49,150 nt of DNA from Ventricola sp051883735 (lineage in GTDB: Bacteria; Bacillota; Clostridia; Christensenellales; Aristaeellaceae), in assembly GCA_051883735.1 (NCBI GenBank), contig JBJEUH010000173.1, forward strand, positions 1 to 49,150, read 5' to 3'. Positions 40,643 to 49,076 of the stretch are shown in pieces (the stretch's first letter is position 1; the number at the start of each line of letters is the position of its first letter). The translations under genes and the position numbers were made by a program. The notes beneath the pieces were generated by a model that saw nothing but the letters and a program-made list of their open reading frames with translations, was not told the DNA's origin and searched no databases.

Positions 40643-41407
40643 TTACTTGCTGTTGTCCACAATGTATTCGTTCGGCCTCGGCCCGCCGACGAGCTTCTTG
40701 TCCCACAGGCCGTACTGGTCCGTGTTGCGCAGCGCGGCGATCATGTAATCCTTGATCTGGGGATAGTCCCTGGAGAGCGTGCGGATGAGCTCCTTGATCT
40801 CCTCGCGCTTGGAGTGGCCGTCCGCCGGACAGGGATTCTTGATCACGGGCAGCTCGAGAACCTTGACCATGTGCTTGACGTGCTTCTCCGGGACGTAGAT
40901 CATCGGCCGGATGACGGTGACGCCCTTGCGGGAAAGATAGGTGTTGGGGTGGAAGGTGTGCAGGCGGCCCTCAAAGAGCAGGCTCATGAGCAGCGTTTCG
41001 ATGGCGTCGTCCCGATGATGGCCGAGGGCGACCTTGTTGCAGCCCAGCTCCCTGGCGGCGTCGTTGAGCGCGCCGCGGCGCATCTTCGCGCACAGGGCGC
41101 AGGGATTGGTCTCCTTGCGCAAATCGAAGATGATGTGGGCGATCTCCGTGTCGATGACGGTGTAGGGCACGTCCAGCTTCTCACACAGCGCGGCGATGGG
41201 CGCCACGTCAAACGGCTCCAGACCCAGCTTGAGCGTGATGGCCTGCAGGGTGAAGTCCTTGCCGGAAAACCTGCGGTAGAGCGAGAGCGCATAGAGCAGC
41301 AGCAGGCTGTCCTTGCCGCCGGAAACGCCCACGGCGATGCGGTCGCCCGGGGCGATCATCTCAAAATCGGTGTCCGCCTTGCGGACGCAGCCCAAAACAG
41401 TCTTCAT
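40643..41407 (-). CDS. TtcA/TilS-type PP-loop ATPase (tRNA thiolation family)
   Basis: 254 residues. PP-loop SGGKDSLLLLYALSLYRR near residue 29. ETNPCALCAKMRRG gives a CxxC pair and VIKNPCPADGHS a later Cys, the cysteine pattern of TtcA enzymes that bind an iron-sulfur cluster. GHHRDDAIETLLMSL is also typical. TtcA makes 2-thiocytidine-32 in tRNA; related Clostridia paralogues may thiolate other sites. The frame is open upstream to 41545, but ATG 41407 has aggagg 9 bases upstream and starts at the homologous position. Confidence 0.88.
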   Translation of the reverse strand: MKTVLGCVRKADTDFEMIAPGDRIAVGVSGGKDSLLLLYALSLYRRFSGKDFTLQAITLKLGLEPFDVAPIAALCEKLDVPYTVIDTEIAHIIFDLRKETNPCALCAKMRRGALNDAARELGCNKVALGHHRDDAIETLLMSLLFEGRLHTFHPNTYLSRKGVTVIRPMIYVPEKHVKHMVKVLELPVIKNPCPADGHSKREEIKELIRTLSRDYPQIKDYMIAALRNTDQYGLWDKKLVGGPRPNEYIVDNSK

Positions 41408-41572
41408 GGCGCCTTGCCTCCTGCATGTTTCCGTGTAAGTTTTCAAAAGCCCCGGCCCCGGAAAAGGGCTGCAAGATTTACAGCTTTTCGTCGCGATGGG
41501 CCGGCAGCATGCCGGTTTGCAGAGGTGATTATACAGGGCAAACAAGAATCTGTCAAGCGCAAAAGGTTATGC

Positions 41573-41601
41573 TTGACAAAGGGAAGAAAATCTGATATCA
41601 T
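41573..41601 (+). promoter_or_regulatory. Promoter for SAM riboswitch-metK
   Basis: TTGACA, 17 bases, TATCAT, about 30 bases before the aptamer. Confidence 0.85.
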
Positions 41602-41633
41602 GGTTCAGCTTTCATAAGGAAGCGAACTCAATA

Positions 41634-41733
41634 ACCTTATCCAGAGCGGCGGAGGGAATAGGCCCTGTGAAGCCCGGCAACCGGAGTCAAATCCGGTGCT
41701 AAATCCTACGACAGCGATGTCGGCAGATGAGGT
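41634..41733 (+). promoter_or_regulatory. SAM-I (S-box) riboswitch aptamer
   Basis: Canonical S-box features: ccttatccagagcggcggaggga, then ggccctgtgaagcccggcaacc, ggtgctaaatcc and the closing cagatgaggt that pairs with accttatc as P1. SAM binding should stop transcription ahead of metK. Confidence 0.97.
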
Positions 41734-41749
41734 GTGGTCAAGATTGCAG

Positions 41750-41784
41750 CCGCTCTGATTGTGCAGAAATCAGAGCGGTTTTTC
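41750..41784 (+). terminator. SAM riboswitch terminator
   Basis: Perfect 11-bp stem ccgctctgatt / aatcagagcgg then ttttt. Confidence 0.95.
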
Positions 41785-41792
41785 TTCACCTG

Positions 41793-41838
41793 TTGGAAAT
41801 TGCGCAGAAAACCGTGCGGCGGGCACGGAACGCTTTCT
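41793..41838 (+). repeat. Family A repeat, second internal-deletion form
   Basis: Reads ttggaaattgcgcagaaaac, cgtgcggcgggcacgg and aacgctttcttc. As at 33529, the segment between the two gcgggcac boxes is missing. It lies in the metK leader. Confidence 0.65.
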
Positions 41839-41883
41839 TCACCCCAAGCAGCTGGCAGACAATGAAGGAGAAAGAGACGAGAT

Positions 41884-43071
<1,188 letters not shown>

Positions 43072-43080
43072 GATACACAG

Positions 43081-43117
43081 AAATCCGAAGGAACGGCGAT
43101 GCTCCTTCGGATTTTTT
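43081..43117 (+). terminator. metK terminator
   Basis: 12-bp stem aaatccgaagga / tccttcggattt, then ttt. Confidence 0.94.
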
Positions 43118-43195
43118 GTGTTTATTCCATCCTTGTTTTCGTTCGGGTCTGTTTAAAGCACCATGGGCGGAATCGCAATAGTCGCCTTCGGCTCC

Positions 43196-43322
43196 GCTGC
43201 GATTCTTGCTTTCGCGCTTCGCGTCTGGGGAACGTTGGGCTGCCGCCCAAACCCGCTTGGGGATTTCATCCCCAAACCCCTTCTTCGCTTCGCGCTTATG
43301 GCCCGTTACTATCAGAAAATCG
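43196..43322 (-). repeat. Intergenic repeat family B, copy 3 (reverse)
   Basis: On the - strand: ttttctgatagtaacgggc, gcgcgaagcgaagaagggg, then hairpins ttggggatgaaatccccaa and tttgggcggcagcccaa, then acgttcccc and gaatcgcagcgg. It lies directly 3' of the Coat F genes. Confidence 0.8.
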
Positions 43323-43324
43323 TA

Positions 43325-43573
43325 TTAATTCATCTGCGCGTATTTCTGGCGAACCTGCTCGATCTGCTGTGCGTCGGCCTCCTGGGACGGATACCAGCCC
43401 TTGGCGGTCATCTGCTTGTAGATGTCGTCCTGCATGCACAGGCTGTCGGAGAGGGCGGTGTCAAACGCCTTGTGGACGTTCTGCGTGCTGGATTCCACCG
43501 TGCCGTGCATGTACAGATCGCACACGCCCTTGGTGGTCAGGAGAAGATTCTCCATGATGGCCTGATCGTTCAT
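43325..43573 (-). CDS. Coat F domain spore-coat protein
   Basis: 82 residues, MNDQAIMENLLLTTKGVCDLYMHG onward, with TALSDSLCMQDDIYKQMTAKGW and then YPSQEADAQQI. This is the Coat F (CotF) domain pattern, a four-helix ferritin-like bundle of the spore coat. It is 12 bases after the related small gene on the same strand, with gggagg before its ATG. The family indicates an endospore former. No sporulation-sigma promoter is clear to me. Confidence 0.88.
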   Translation of the reverse strand: MNDQAIMENLLLTTKGVCDLYMHGTVESSTQNVHKAFDTALSDSLCMQDDIYKQMTAKGWYPSQEADAQQIEQVRQKYAQMN

Positions 43574-43585
43574 ATGCTGCCTCCC

Positions 43586-43759
43586 TTATACCAACTGATA
43601 AAACTGGTTGAACAGATCCTGATGCGCCGCGAGCATGCGCTGCACGCTGTTTTTGAGCGCCGGATCGGACAGCGCCTTGACGGCCTGCTGACACTGGCTG
43701 ATGAGGAATTTCTCATGGCCGAGGGCGTCGTCGATGTAGAGCAGTTCCTTGGGACTCAT
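43586..43759 (-). CDS. Short Coat F-related protein
   Basis: 57 residues, MSPKELLYIDDALGHEKFLI, then QCQQAVKALSDPALKNSVQRM and HQDLFNQFYQLV. It resembles the first half of Coat F-like or DUF3231-type ferritin-like helical proteins and often pairs with a longer Coat F gene. ggaggtgatt precedes the ATG. It is the first gene of a two-gene operon. Confidence 0.8.
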   Translation of the reverse strand: MSPKELLYIDDALGHEKFLISQCQQAVKALSDPALKNSVQRMLAAHQDLFNQFYQLV

Positions 43760-43832
43760 ACAATCACCTCCGGCGCTAGGGTTGCAGAAAGCACCGGAGA
43801 TTATGCAGGCATTTTTTTCGGCCTCCGTGCAT

Positions 43833-43862
43833 GCAAAAAGCCCGCCGGAAAGCGGGCTTGTA
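43833..43862 (-). terminator. Terminator of the YitT-family gene
   Basis: On the - strand, stem aagcccgc / gcgggctt with a 6-base loop, then ttt. It lies 3' of the YitT remnant, beyond a family A repeat. Confidence 0.75.
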
Positions 43863-43879
43863 TGCGAGAGGGGGCCTGA

Positions 43880-43955
43880 AAAAAATCGTGCAGCGAGCAC
43901 GAAAACGCCTGGTTGTGCAAAGCTGTTCGGAAGCGGGAGCGGGCACGGCCCGCCG
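43880..43955 (+). repeat. Intergenic repeat family A, copy 6
   Basis: Keeps atcgtgcagcgagcac, ttgtgcaaagctgttcgg and aagcgggagcgggcacggcccgc. Placed between the terminator and the end of the YitT-family remnant. Confidence 0.85.
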
Positions 43956-43962
43956 GCCCGCG

Positions 43963-44110
43963 TTATTTCGCGTTTTTGCCGAACAGGTCGGAGACCTCGG
44001 TGATCGAGATGAACGCATGCTCGTCGATGTCGTGGACGATCGTGCGCATTCTGGCGATCTGGAAGCGGTTGACGACGAAGTATTTCATCTTGCTCAATAT
44101 TGAGTATTGA
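43963..44110 (-). pseudogene. 3' end of a YitT-family (DUF2179) gene, cut off by the integrated element
   Basis: The - strand frame encodes KYFVVNRFQIARMRTIVHDI, then DEHAFISITEVSDLFGKNAK and a stop. This is the C-terminal DUF2179 domain of YitT-type membrane proteins, which are normally about 280 residues. Only about 45 codons remain before an in-frame stop at about 44119. The integrase gene follows at once. The missing membrane part is expected on the far side of the element, beyond the right edge. An ATG at 44088 could in theory give a 41-residue peptide, but no Shine-Dalgarno sequence supports it. Confidence 0.8.
44093..44104. other. Palindrome at the probable element boundary
   Basis: ctcaatattgag is a perfect 12-base palindrome, and tattgag is repeated directly after it. 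It lies where host coding sequence gives way to AT-rich element DNA, so it may be part of the attachment site. Confidence 0.4.
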
Positions 44111-44188
44111 GGCTTTTAGAAATACAAGACGAGGCAATGGAAACCTGATTTCAAATATCTCACATATCCCTATTTATTCTCTTTTTCT

Positions 44189-45412
44189 TTATTCTTGTGT
44201 GTCAGATTGTGTGTCAGGTTGTTCGAATCTTTTGAAGTAGTCTTTGAGGTGCTGATCAGATTTCTTCTTTTGTTCAGCGGTGAGTTTTGCATACAGGTCT
44301 CTTGTCATGCGGGCAGATGTATGGCCCATCCATAGCTGAGACGTTTTTTCATCGACTCCCGCATCATACAACATAGTTGCGTATGTATAGCGCAAATCAT
44401 GAGGCGTAAAGCTGACGCGGATGTATTGATCTCCCATCTTGCTTATCCTTTCGCGTGACAACCTGGAATTCAGTGGAATACCGCTTGCAATTTTGCTGAG
44501 TTGATTCATCAGGGCAGTCCATTGTGATCTGAAGCTTCCTTCTGTCAGAGGAGAACCGTCCGAATTAGTGGCAAACCAATCTCGTTCACTTGCAAGATAC
44601 TGACTTCGTATGATGCTTGTCAAAGGTTCTAGCATTGGCACATCTCTGACGCCTGCCTTCGTTTTTGTCTTTCCTTGATAGGATTTGTTCTTTTCAAAGT
44701 GAACACCTGAAACAACGTGAATTACATGATTCTCAAAATCAAAACTATCTCGTTTTAGTGCAAACATCTCTCCACGCCTTAGTCCTGACAACATCATAGT
44801 AACAGCCCATAAGGAAGCTTGTGATATATCATAGTGGTTCAGAAGGAGTTCCATCTCCCACTTTTCAAGAATCCTATGCCCAGTATAAGTACCGTCTTTC
44901 GGCTTTACGAGATCAAGTGAAGGGTCTGTCGTGATGATTCCATTCATCCTTGCTGAATTGAATATGTGTCTTGTGTAGTTGTAGATTTTGTCGATGTGAG
45001 CCTTTGAGTGCCCAGAGTGCGAATTCACAAATTTCTGCAGATGGATCATACGTACATCAATCATTTTCATGTGACCAAGAGCTTTTGATAGGTGACGGAC
45101 GTGTTTTTCGTAATCCTGTTTCGTCGAATACGATTTTCCTGTTGATACAGTATCAACCCAACGCTTGCACCAGTCTGCAACAGTAATATTTGCATCGATG
45201 GGATTCATCCCGGCATTCAGACGCTTTTTGAACTCAGCTGCTTTTGCATCAGCTTCCTTCTTCGTTTTCCCGTAAAATGGTTTAGGGTTTTTTTCTCCCT
45301 TGATACGGACTCTGGTACAGAATCGTCCGTCTGCTCGCTCTCCCTTTCTTCGCCTTTTCTCTTTTGATTGAGCAGGCTTCGGAAAGCTTAATACGTTCGT
45401 ATCCTGCGGCAT
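44189..45412 (-). CDS. int: Tyrosine site-specific integrase
   Basis: 407 residues. An N-terminal AP2-like arm-binding domain (about 30-70) and a SAM-like core-binding domain (75-175) precede the catalytic domain. Catalytic residues are R212 (SGLRRGE), H338 and R341 (TPHDLRYTYAT), H364 (WMGHTSARMT) and nucleophile Y374 (DLYAKL). All are intact, so it should be active. ATG 45412 has aggaggg upstream. It is AT-rich compared with the host. Its position beside the YitT remnant marks the element's left end. Confidence 0.95.
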   Translation of the reverse strand: MPQDTNVLSFPKPAQSKEKRRRKGERADGRFCTRVRIKGEKNPKPFYGKTKKEADAKAAEFKKRLNAGMNPIDANITVADWCKRWVDTVSTGKSYSTKQDYEKHVRHLSKALGHMKMIDVRMIHLQKFVNSHSGHSKAHIDKIYNYTRHIFNSARMNGIITTDPSLDLVKPKDGTYTGHRILEKWEMELLLNHYDISQASLWAVTMMLSGLRRGEMFALKRDSFDFENHVIHVVSGVHFEKNKSYQGKTKTKAGVRDVPMLEPLTSIIRSQYLASERDWFATNSDGSPLTEGSFRSQWTALMNQLSKIASGIPLNSRLSRERISKMGDQYIRVSFTPHDLRYTYATMLYDAGVDEKTSQLWMGHTSARMTRDLYAKLTAEQKKKSDQHLKDYFKRFEQPDTQSDTQE

Positions 45413-45461
45413 GTCGATCCCTCCTGTCTATGGACGGAACAAATGTTCCCTTTTGGCTTTT

Positions 45462-45497
45462 AAAATTGCGCATCGGTGAAGATGCGCGCTTTTGTTT
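45462..45497 (-). terminator. Hairpin between the cargo gene and integrase
   Basis: 7-bp stem gcgcatc / gatgcgc with a 6-base loop. On the - strand it is followed by aatttta and it ends the repressor-cargo transcript. Confidence 0.65.
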
Positions 45498-45505
45498 TTT
45501 GCAGA

Positions 45506-46567
45506 TCAGTCACGCAATGCCTGATGGCACCAGTAGTCCGTAGCGATGCTTTCCAGGTTGTCACGCAGGAAACTGTCCCAGTTGATCTTCGATACGATGT
45601 CGCTCGTGATGTCAAGCGTCATGGCCTTCCCGGTCGATTTGTTGCCGTAGGCGTCGATGAAGTCTGTGTCGGCTTCGATGTACAGCGTGTCATAGGAAAT
45701 CTTTCCCTGCTCAGTCAGCTCGTCAAGGGCCTTGATGACGTCAACGCAGTCCATGAAGAAGCTCGTCTTATACATCTTGTTGCTCCAAGCCGAACCGAGC
45801 TCAAAATAGATGTTGATGTTCTTCCCGTAGTTGTTGTTTTCAAAACGGATGAACTGACTTCCTAGCGCAGACTTCAAAGCGTTCTCAATGTAGGCCTCTT
45901 GCGTTGCTGCGGTCGGAACAGGTGAGGCTGTCGGCGTTGGATCAGGCGTCGGCGATGCCGTAGTCACCTGTGTCGGAGTTGCTGTCGGAACAGGAGTGGG
46001 AGAAGGAGACGGAGCAGGCGTTGACGTCGGTACAGGCGTTACCATGGCAGATGTGGCCGTGTAGACGATCTCGTTTGCGCCGAGCTTTTCAAGCACGGAA
46101 TCGCTCAGGTACGGAGCGACATGTGGAAGAATGGCGTTGTCGCAGTAATAGATTTTCTCCTTCGAGTAGAACGCGACCTGATGGAACATCTTTGCCTCTT
46201 CCTCGTGCCAGTAGATCATCGTCATGGAGAACGTGCTTTTCGATTTGTCGGCAAATTTGACGGTGCAGTCTCCTGAGAGCATGTACAGCGTGCGTGCACG
46301 CTGTTTATCCAGGCCAAACAGGGGATAGGAGACATCTGCATCCTTCGGAATCAGGCTCTCAAAGGCGGATTTGAAATTCTCCGTCAGGAGCTTTGCATCG
46401 CTGGACGAAATATCGGTGGCTTCCTTGTATTCGTCTTCGGCCATGGAAATGAGTTCCTTGATTTCCTTGGGCGTCATCTCGTCTAGGTCAATGGTCATCG
46501 GATCGGCAAGGGCCACAGAGGAAGAGAGAAGCGCAGCGGCAGCAAAGATACAGACGACTCGTTTCAT
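45506..46567 (-). CDS. Secreted cargo protein with Pro/Thr linker, in repressor operon
   Basis: 353 residues. Signal peptide MKRVVCIFAAAALLSSSVALA, an N-terminal domain of about 150 residues, a linker rich in P, T, S and A (about 175-225; repeated PTP and SPTP), and a C-terminal domain of about 125 residues. Neither domain is recognised. The ATG overlaps the repressor stop by one base, so it is transcribed and translated with it, which is the pattern of a gene expressed in the lysogen. It may change the host's surface or secretions (inference). Confidence 0.82.
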   Translation of the reverse strand: MKRVVCIFAAAALLSSSVALADPMTIDLDEMTPKEIKELISMAEDEYKEATDISSSDAKLLTENFKSAFESLIPKDADVSYPLFGLDKQRARTLYMLSGDCTVKFADKSKSTFSMTMIYWHEEEAKMFHQVAFYSKEKIYYCDNAILPHVAPYLSDSVLEKLGANEIVYTATSAMVTPVPTSTPAPSPSPTPVPTATPTQVTTASPTPDPTPTASPVPTAATQEAYIENALKSALGSQFIRFENNNYGKNINIYFELGSAWSNKMYKTSFFMDCVDVIKALDELTEQGKISYDTLYIEADTDFIDAYGNKSTGKAMTLDITSDIVSKINWDSFLRDNLESIATDYWCHQALRD

Positions 46568-47166
46568 CAGAATTTCCTCCTCACTTCAACCAACTTACCA
46601 TAGATTTTGACAGGCAATGTCACAATTTCTTTTCTGTTATAGAATCGTGGCTCGTATGCGGCAGTATTGAATCCGATCAGCATGATACCGTCATCCATCT
46701 TTTTGACTTTTTTGATCGTGGCATCTTCACCATTGACAAAAACAACAGCGATATCTCCGGTTTCTATGGTTTCCTGTCTCCTGATAATAGCGATATCTCC
46801 ATCTTTGATTTCCGGAAACATTGAATCGCCTTTCACGCGGAGGCCTATATAATCTCCACGACGAGCCATGTCCTCGTCGATTTCCTCCCAATCGATGATA
46901 TCCTCGATGGCAGAAGTAGGTATCCCAGCGACGACGTGACCGACTACTGGAATCCTGACGACACCGCCGTTTCGAGGGATGTCTGATTTACCTGTAAGGT
47001 AATCAATAGACACATTGAAATAGTCAGCAAGGCGCATCAGCGTATCCATGGACGGTTCCCTGCTTCCAGTTTCATACCTAGAATAGACGACTGTGGAGCA
47101 TCCAAGATAATCTGCAATTACCTTTTGGGAAAGCCCATTCGATAATCTGAGATCGCGAAGCCTCAT
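46567..47166 (-). CDS. CI/LexA-like phage repressor (XRE helix-turn-helix plus S24 peptidase)
   Basis: 199 residues. N-terminal helix-turn-helix (LRLSNGLSQKVIADYLGCST) and a C-terminal S24 self-cleavage domain. The probable cleavage site is A80-G81 (HVVAGIP), with catalytic S115 (KGDSMFPEI) and K152 (DATIKKV). RecA-stimulated cleavage would give SOS induction of the element. ATG 47166 follows aagaggtgatg. It diverges from the Cro-like gene across the operators. Confidence 0.93.
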   Translation of the reverse strand: MRLRDLRLSNGLSQKVIADYLGCSTVVYSRYETGSREPSMDTLMRLADYFNVSIDYLTGKSDIPRNGGVVRIPVVGHVVAGIPTSAIEDIIDWEEIDEDMARRGDYIGLRVKGDSMFPEIKDGDIAIIRRQETIETGDIAVVFVNGEDATIKKVKKMDDGIMLIGFNTAAYEPRFYNRKEIVTLPVKIYGKLVEVRRKF

Positions 47167-47188
47167 TTTTGCATCACCTCTTGATGCG

Positions 47189-47217
47189 ATTATACCATTT
47201 TGGTAACTGTATGAAAA
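47189..47217 (-). promoter_or_regulatory. Repressor promoter
   Basis: On the - strand, TTTTCA, 17 bases, TATAAT. Operator O1 overlaps its -10, so the repressor probably controls its own gene. Confidence 0.65.
47193..47205. promoter_or_regulatory. Operator O1
   Basis: TACC-attt t-GGTA palindrome with 5-base centre. The same TACC-N5-GGTA pattern recurs at O2 and O3. A related TTCC-aaatt-GGAA lies at 47219-47231. Confidence 0.8.
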
Positions 47218-47240
47218 TTTCCAAATTGGAAAATCAAATA

Positions 47241-47269
47241 TTGACAGATTACCGAATCGGTAGTATTAT
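47241..47269 (+). promoter_or_regulatory. Early (cro-side) promoter
   Basis: TTGACA, 17 bases, TATTAT. Operator O2 fills the spacer, so bound repressor should block polymerase. Confidence 0.88.
47250..47262. promoter_or_regulatory. Operator O2
   Basis: TACC-gaatc-GGTA between the -35 and -10 of the early promoter. Confidence 0.85.
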
Positions 47270-47274
47270 GTACT

Positions 47275-47287
47275 TACCGTAAAGGTA
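47275..47287. promoter_or_regulatory. Operator O3
   Basis: TACC-gtaaa-GGTA just after the early promoter -10, centred 25 bases from O2, so both could be filled cooperatively. A weaker match (TACC-ataaa-GGAA) lies near 47533. Confidence 0.85.
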
Positions 47288-47321
47288 ATTCGGGCTCAAT
47301 CCATAACAAAGGAGGGACGGA

Positions 47322-47513
47322 ATGATCAAGATCAAGATTCTTCGCGAGAAGATTGGACTCAGCCAGCTTGAACTGGCACAGAGGGTTGGAATTTCTCAGG
47401 TTTGCCTTTGCCGGTATGAAACTGGCGAGAGAAGTCCTTCCTATCAGATTCTCAAGCGCATCGCGACCGAACTGAATTGCACAGTTGATTACCTGATCGG
47501 TGAATCTGCCTGA
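47322..47513 (+). CDS. Cro-like XRE-family repressor
   Basis: 63 residues, a single helix-turn-helix domain (LREKIGLSQLELAQRVGISQ, then RYETGERSPSYQILKRIA). It is the first gene of the early transcript, with aaaggaggga before ATG 47322. Its size and divergent position opposite the S24 repressor make it the Cro partner of the switch. Confidence 0.88.
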   Translation: MIKIKILREKIGLSQLELAQRVGISQVCLCRYETGERSPSYQILKRIATELNCTVDYLIGESA

Positions 47514-47659
47514 TTTTTTATACCCTTATATTACCATAAAGGAAATAATAAAAAGTAGCAGATACCGCAATGGAAATCTCTCGGGCGTTGCAGATCCCGC
47601 CACGCCAAGGACTGAAATGTTGCGGATTTCGCATGGATGGAGGTGAGAACGTGAGGATC

Positions 47660-47694
47660 GATAAGAAAAGCGCCCGCCTTGGTGGGACGGGCGT
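47660..47694 (-). terminator. Terminator of the antisense membrane gene
   Basis: On the - strand, stem cgcccg / cgggcg with a long loop, followed by cttttctt. It lies 30 bases past the end of the gene at 47724-48056. Confidence 0.65.
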
Positions 47695-47723
47695 AAAGAA
47701 AGACTATCTGATGTTTGAACTTG

Positions 47724-48056
47724 TCATTCATGTAATTCAATCGACGCTTTTGTTTGCTCAAGTGATCTTCCTGTTGTTGTATTTTCTGAATCAGACATCA
47801 TGACTGATCGAAGCGAACCCTTTTCGATTGTCCATTCAGGATGCGCTTTGAAATACTTGAGTTCATTGTAGAGCATTGCAAAATCTGTGGCATCTGCCTG
47901 TTCGTTTGTTTTGCAAAGCAACTTGGTGGCTGTTTCCCAAACTTCATCCTTTTGAGATTCTTTCAGCTTCTTGAGTGTGACAAGCGTTTGTATGACGGAT
48001 GTGAAGAAGTACAAGATACTCGGCAAAACAACTGCGAATGCAACAATACTGGACAC
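47724..48056 (-). CDS. Small membrane protein of the element
   Basis: 110 residues from GTG 48056, which has aaaggagg 7 bases upstream. One membrane helix (IVAFAVVLPSILYFFTSVI) is followed by a charged cytoplasmic tail (LKKLKESQKDEVWE). No family recognised. It runs against the early genes, so it is probably expressed in the integrated state, like the repressor. Immunity or superinfection exclusion would suit its size and topology, but nothing proves it. The 47514-47723 stretch after cro otherwise holds only its terminator and a doubtful + frame. Confidence 0.65.
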   Translation of the reverse strand: MSSIVAFAVVLPSILYFFTSVIQTLVTLKKLKESQKDEVWETATKLLCKTNEQADATDFAMLYNELKYFKAHPEWTIEKGSLRSVMMSDSENTTTGRSLEQTKASIELHE

Positions 48057-48147
48057 AGTGTCGCCTCCTTTCAACCGGATTATATCATGATCTGGTATTG
48101 AGTAAGGTGGCAGATTTTGCACCTTTTGTGATGGAGGCTAACGAAGT

Positions 48148-48594
48148 ATGGAAACCGCCCAGCAAATCCTCAAAGCAGCCCGCGTCAAAGCCGGCATGAC
48201 CCAGCTCCAGGTGGCGGCCATGCTGTCCGTGAGCGTGGATCAGGTCAAGCGGATGGAGTACGGAACGTGGATTCCCGAAATGTCCGACGTCGATCTGCTG
48301 GAGGAGCAGCTGCATGAACCCGGACTGTTCCGGCGCTGGGCGCGGGCACAGTTTCCGGAGATCAGCAAGCACTTCGGCGCATCCGATGGCCGGGACTATG
48401 GCCTGCTCGGCGCGATCGTCAACACGAAGCACCAGATGAACGATGTGCTTGCGCTGCATGAGAAGGTGGAGCGGGATGCGCTGGATGGCAGGATCGACGA
48501 TCCCATCCTTCGGGAGAAGTACGAGCGAGAGCTTCAGGAGGCGCGTCAGGCCATCGACGCATCGCTCCAGAAGATCAAGGAGGTGAACCGCTAG
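48148..48594 (+). CDS. Phage-type helix-turn-helix protein
   Basis: 148 residues. N-terminal XRE helix-turn-helix (ARVKAGMTQLQVAAMLSVSV, then DQVKRMEYGTWIPE), a middle part unlike known domains and a C-terminal coiled coil (REKYERELQEARQAIDASLQ). ggagg lies 10 bases ahead of ATG 48148. Base composition is closer to the host than the integrase region, so the element is mosaic. Confidence 0.78.
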   Translation: METAQQILKAARVKAGMTQLQVAAMLSVSVDQVKRMEYGTWIPEMSDVDLLEEQLHEPGLFRRWARAQFPEISKHFGASDGRDYGLLGAIVNTKHQMNDVLALHEKVERDALDGRIDDPILREKYERELQEARQAIDASLQKIKEVNR

Positions 48595-48822
48595 ATGATT
48601 GAAATCAGTTTCGACGGAAAGAGCGGCAGGTACGAGAGAAAGTCCAGCAGCCTCGACGCCGTGGCCGTGATATCAGAAATGTCCGGCATGATCGTCGGAA
48701 TGATCAATGACGTCAGAGAACAGATCGGCCATGAGGAAGCACAGATCTTCATCAATGTCGTTCAGAAGTACATGGAGAAGATCGACCTCACGGCAGATGA
48801 AGGAAAGGGGTTGATTCAGTGA
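48595..48822 (+). CDS. Small unknown element protein
   Basis: 75 residues, MIEISFDGKSGRYERKSSSL onward, predicted helical, with no cysteines or membrane segment. aggaggtg lies 9 bases before ATG 48595. Its end overlaps the next start. Function not recognised. Confidence 0.75.
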   Translation: MIEISFDGKSGRYERKSSSLDAVAVISEMSGMIVGMINDVREQIGHEEAQIFINVVQKYMEKIDLTADEGKGLIQ

Positions 48823-49076
48823 GCCAGAAGGCAGCCAGCCCGGCGCGGCGCGAGTTCTTCAACACGAACGATATCGCGGAGATCACGGGCTTCGGGTATA
48901 CCAAGGCGCGCGAGATCATGCTGGATTTCGACCGGCAGGGCATGACCGTGCATTTCGGAAAGAGCATCCTCGTCCGGCGCGATATTTTCGACATCTGGAC
49001 GATGGAGCAGGACGGCTTCAACAAGATCACCGGGCAGCGGAATTTCAAGGTCATCAAGGGGAGGAAAAAGGCGTGA
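48819..49076 (+). CDS. Small DNA-binding protein (excisionase/MerR-like helix-turn-helix)
   Basis: 85 residues. FFNTNDIAEITGFGYTKARE is a helix-turn-helix of the type seen in excisionases and phage regulators, followed by a wing (GMTVHFGKSILVRRDIFDIW). GTG 48819 overlaps the stop of the previous gene with gaaagggg upstream. Possible directionality factor for the integrase, though it is far from it. Confidence 0.65.
   Translation: MSQKAASPARREFFNTNDIAEITGFGYTKAREIMLDFDRQGMTVHFGKSILVRRDIFDIWTMEQDGFNKITGQRNFKVIKGRKKA

Noticed and set aside
47570..47803. + strand frame of 77 residues with a hydrophobic end, or GTG 47651 after ggaggtg
   Set aside because: It crosses the terminator of, and overlaps, the better supported - strand membrane gene. 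The ribosome site at 47651 is good, so it is left open but not listed.
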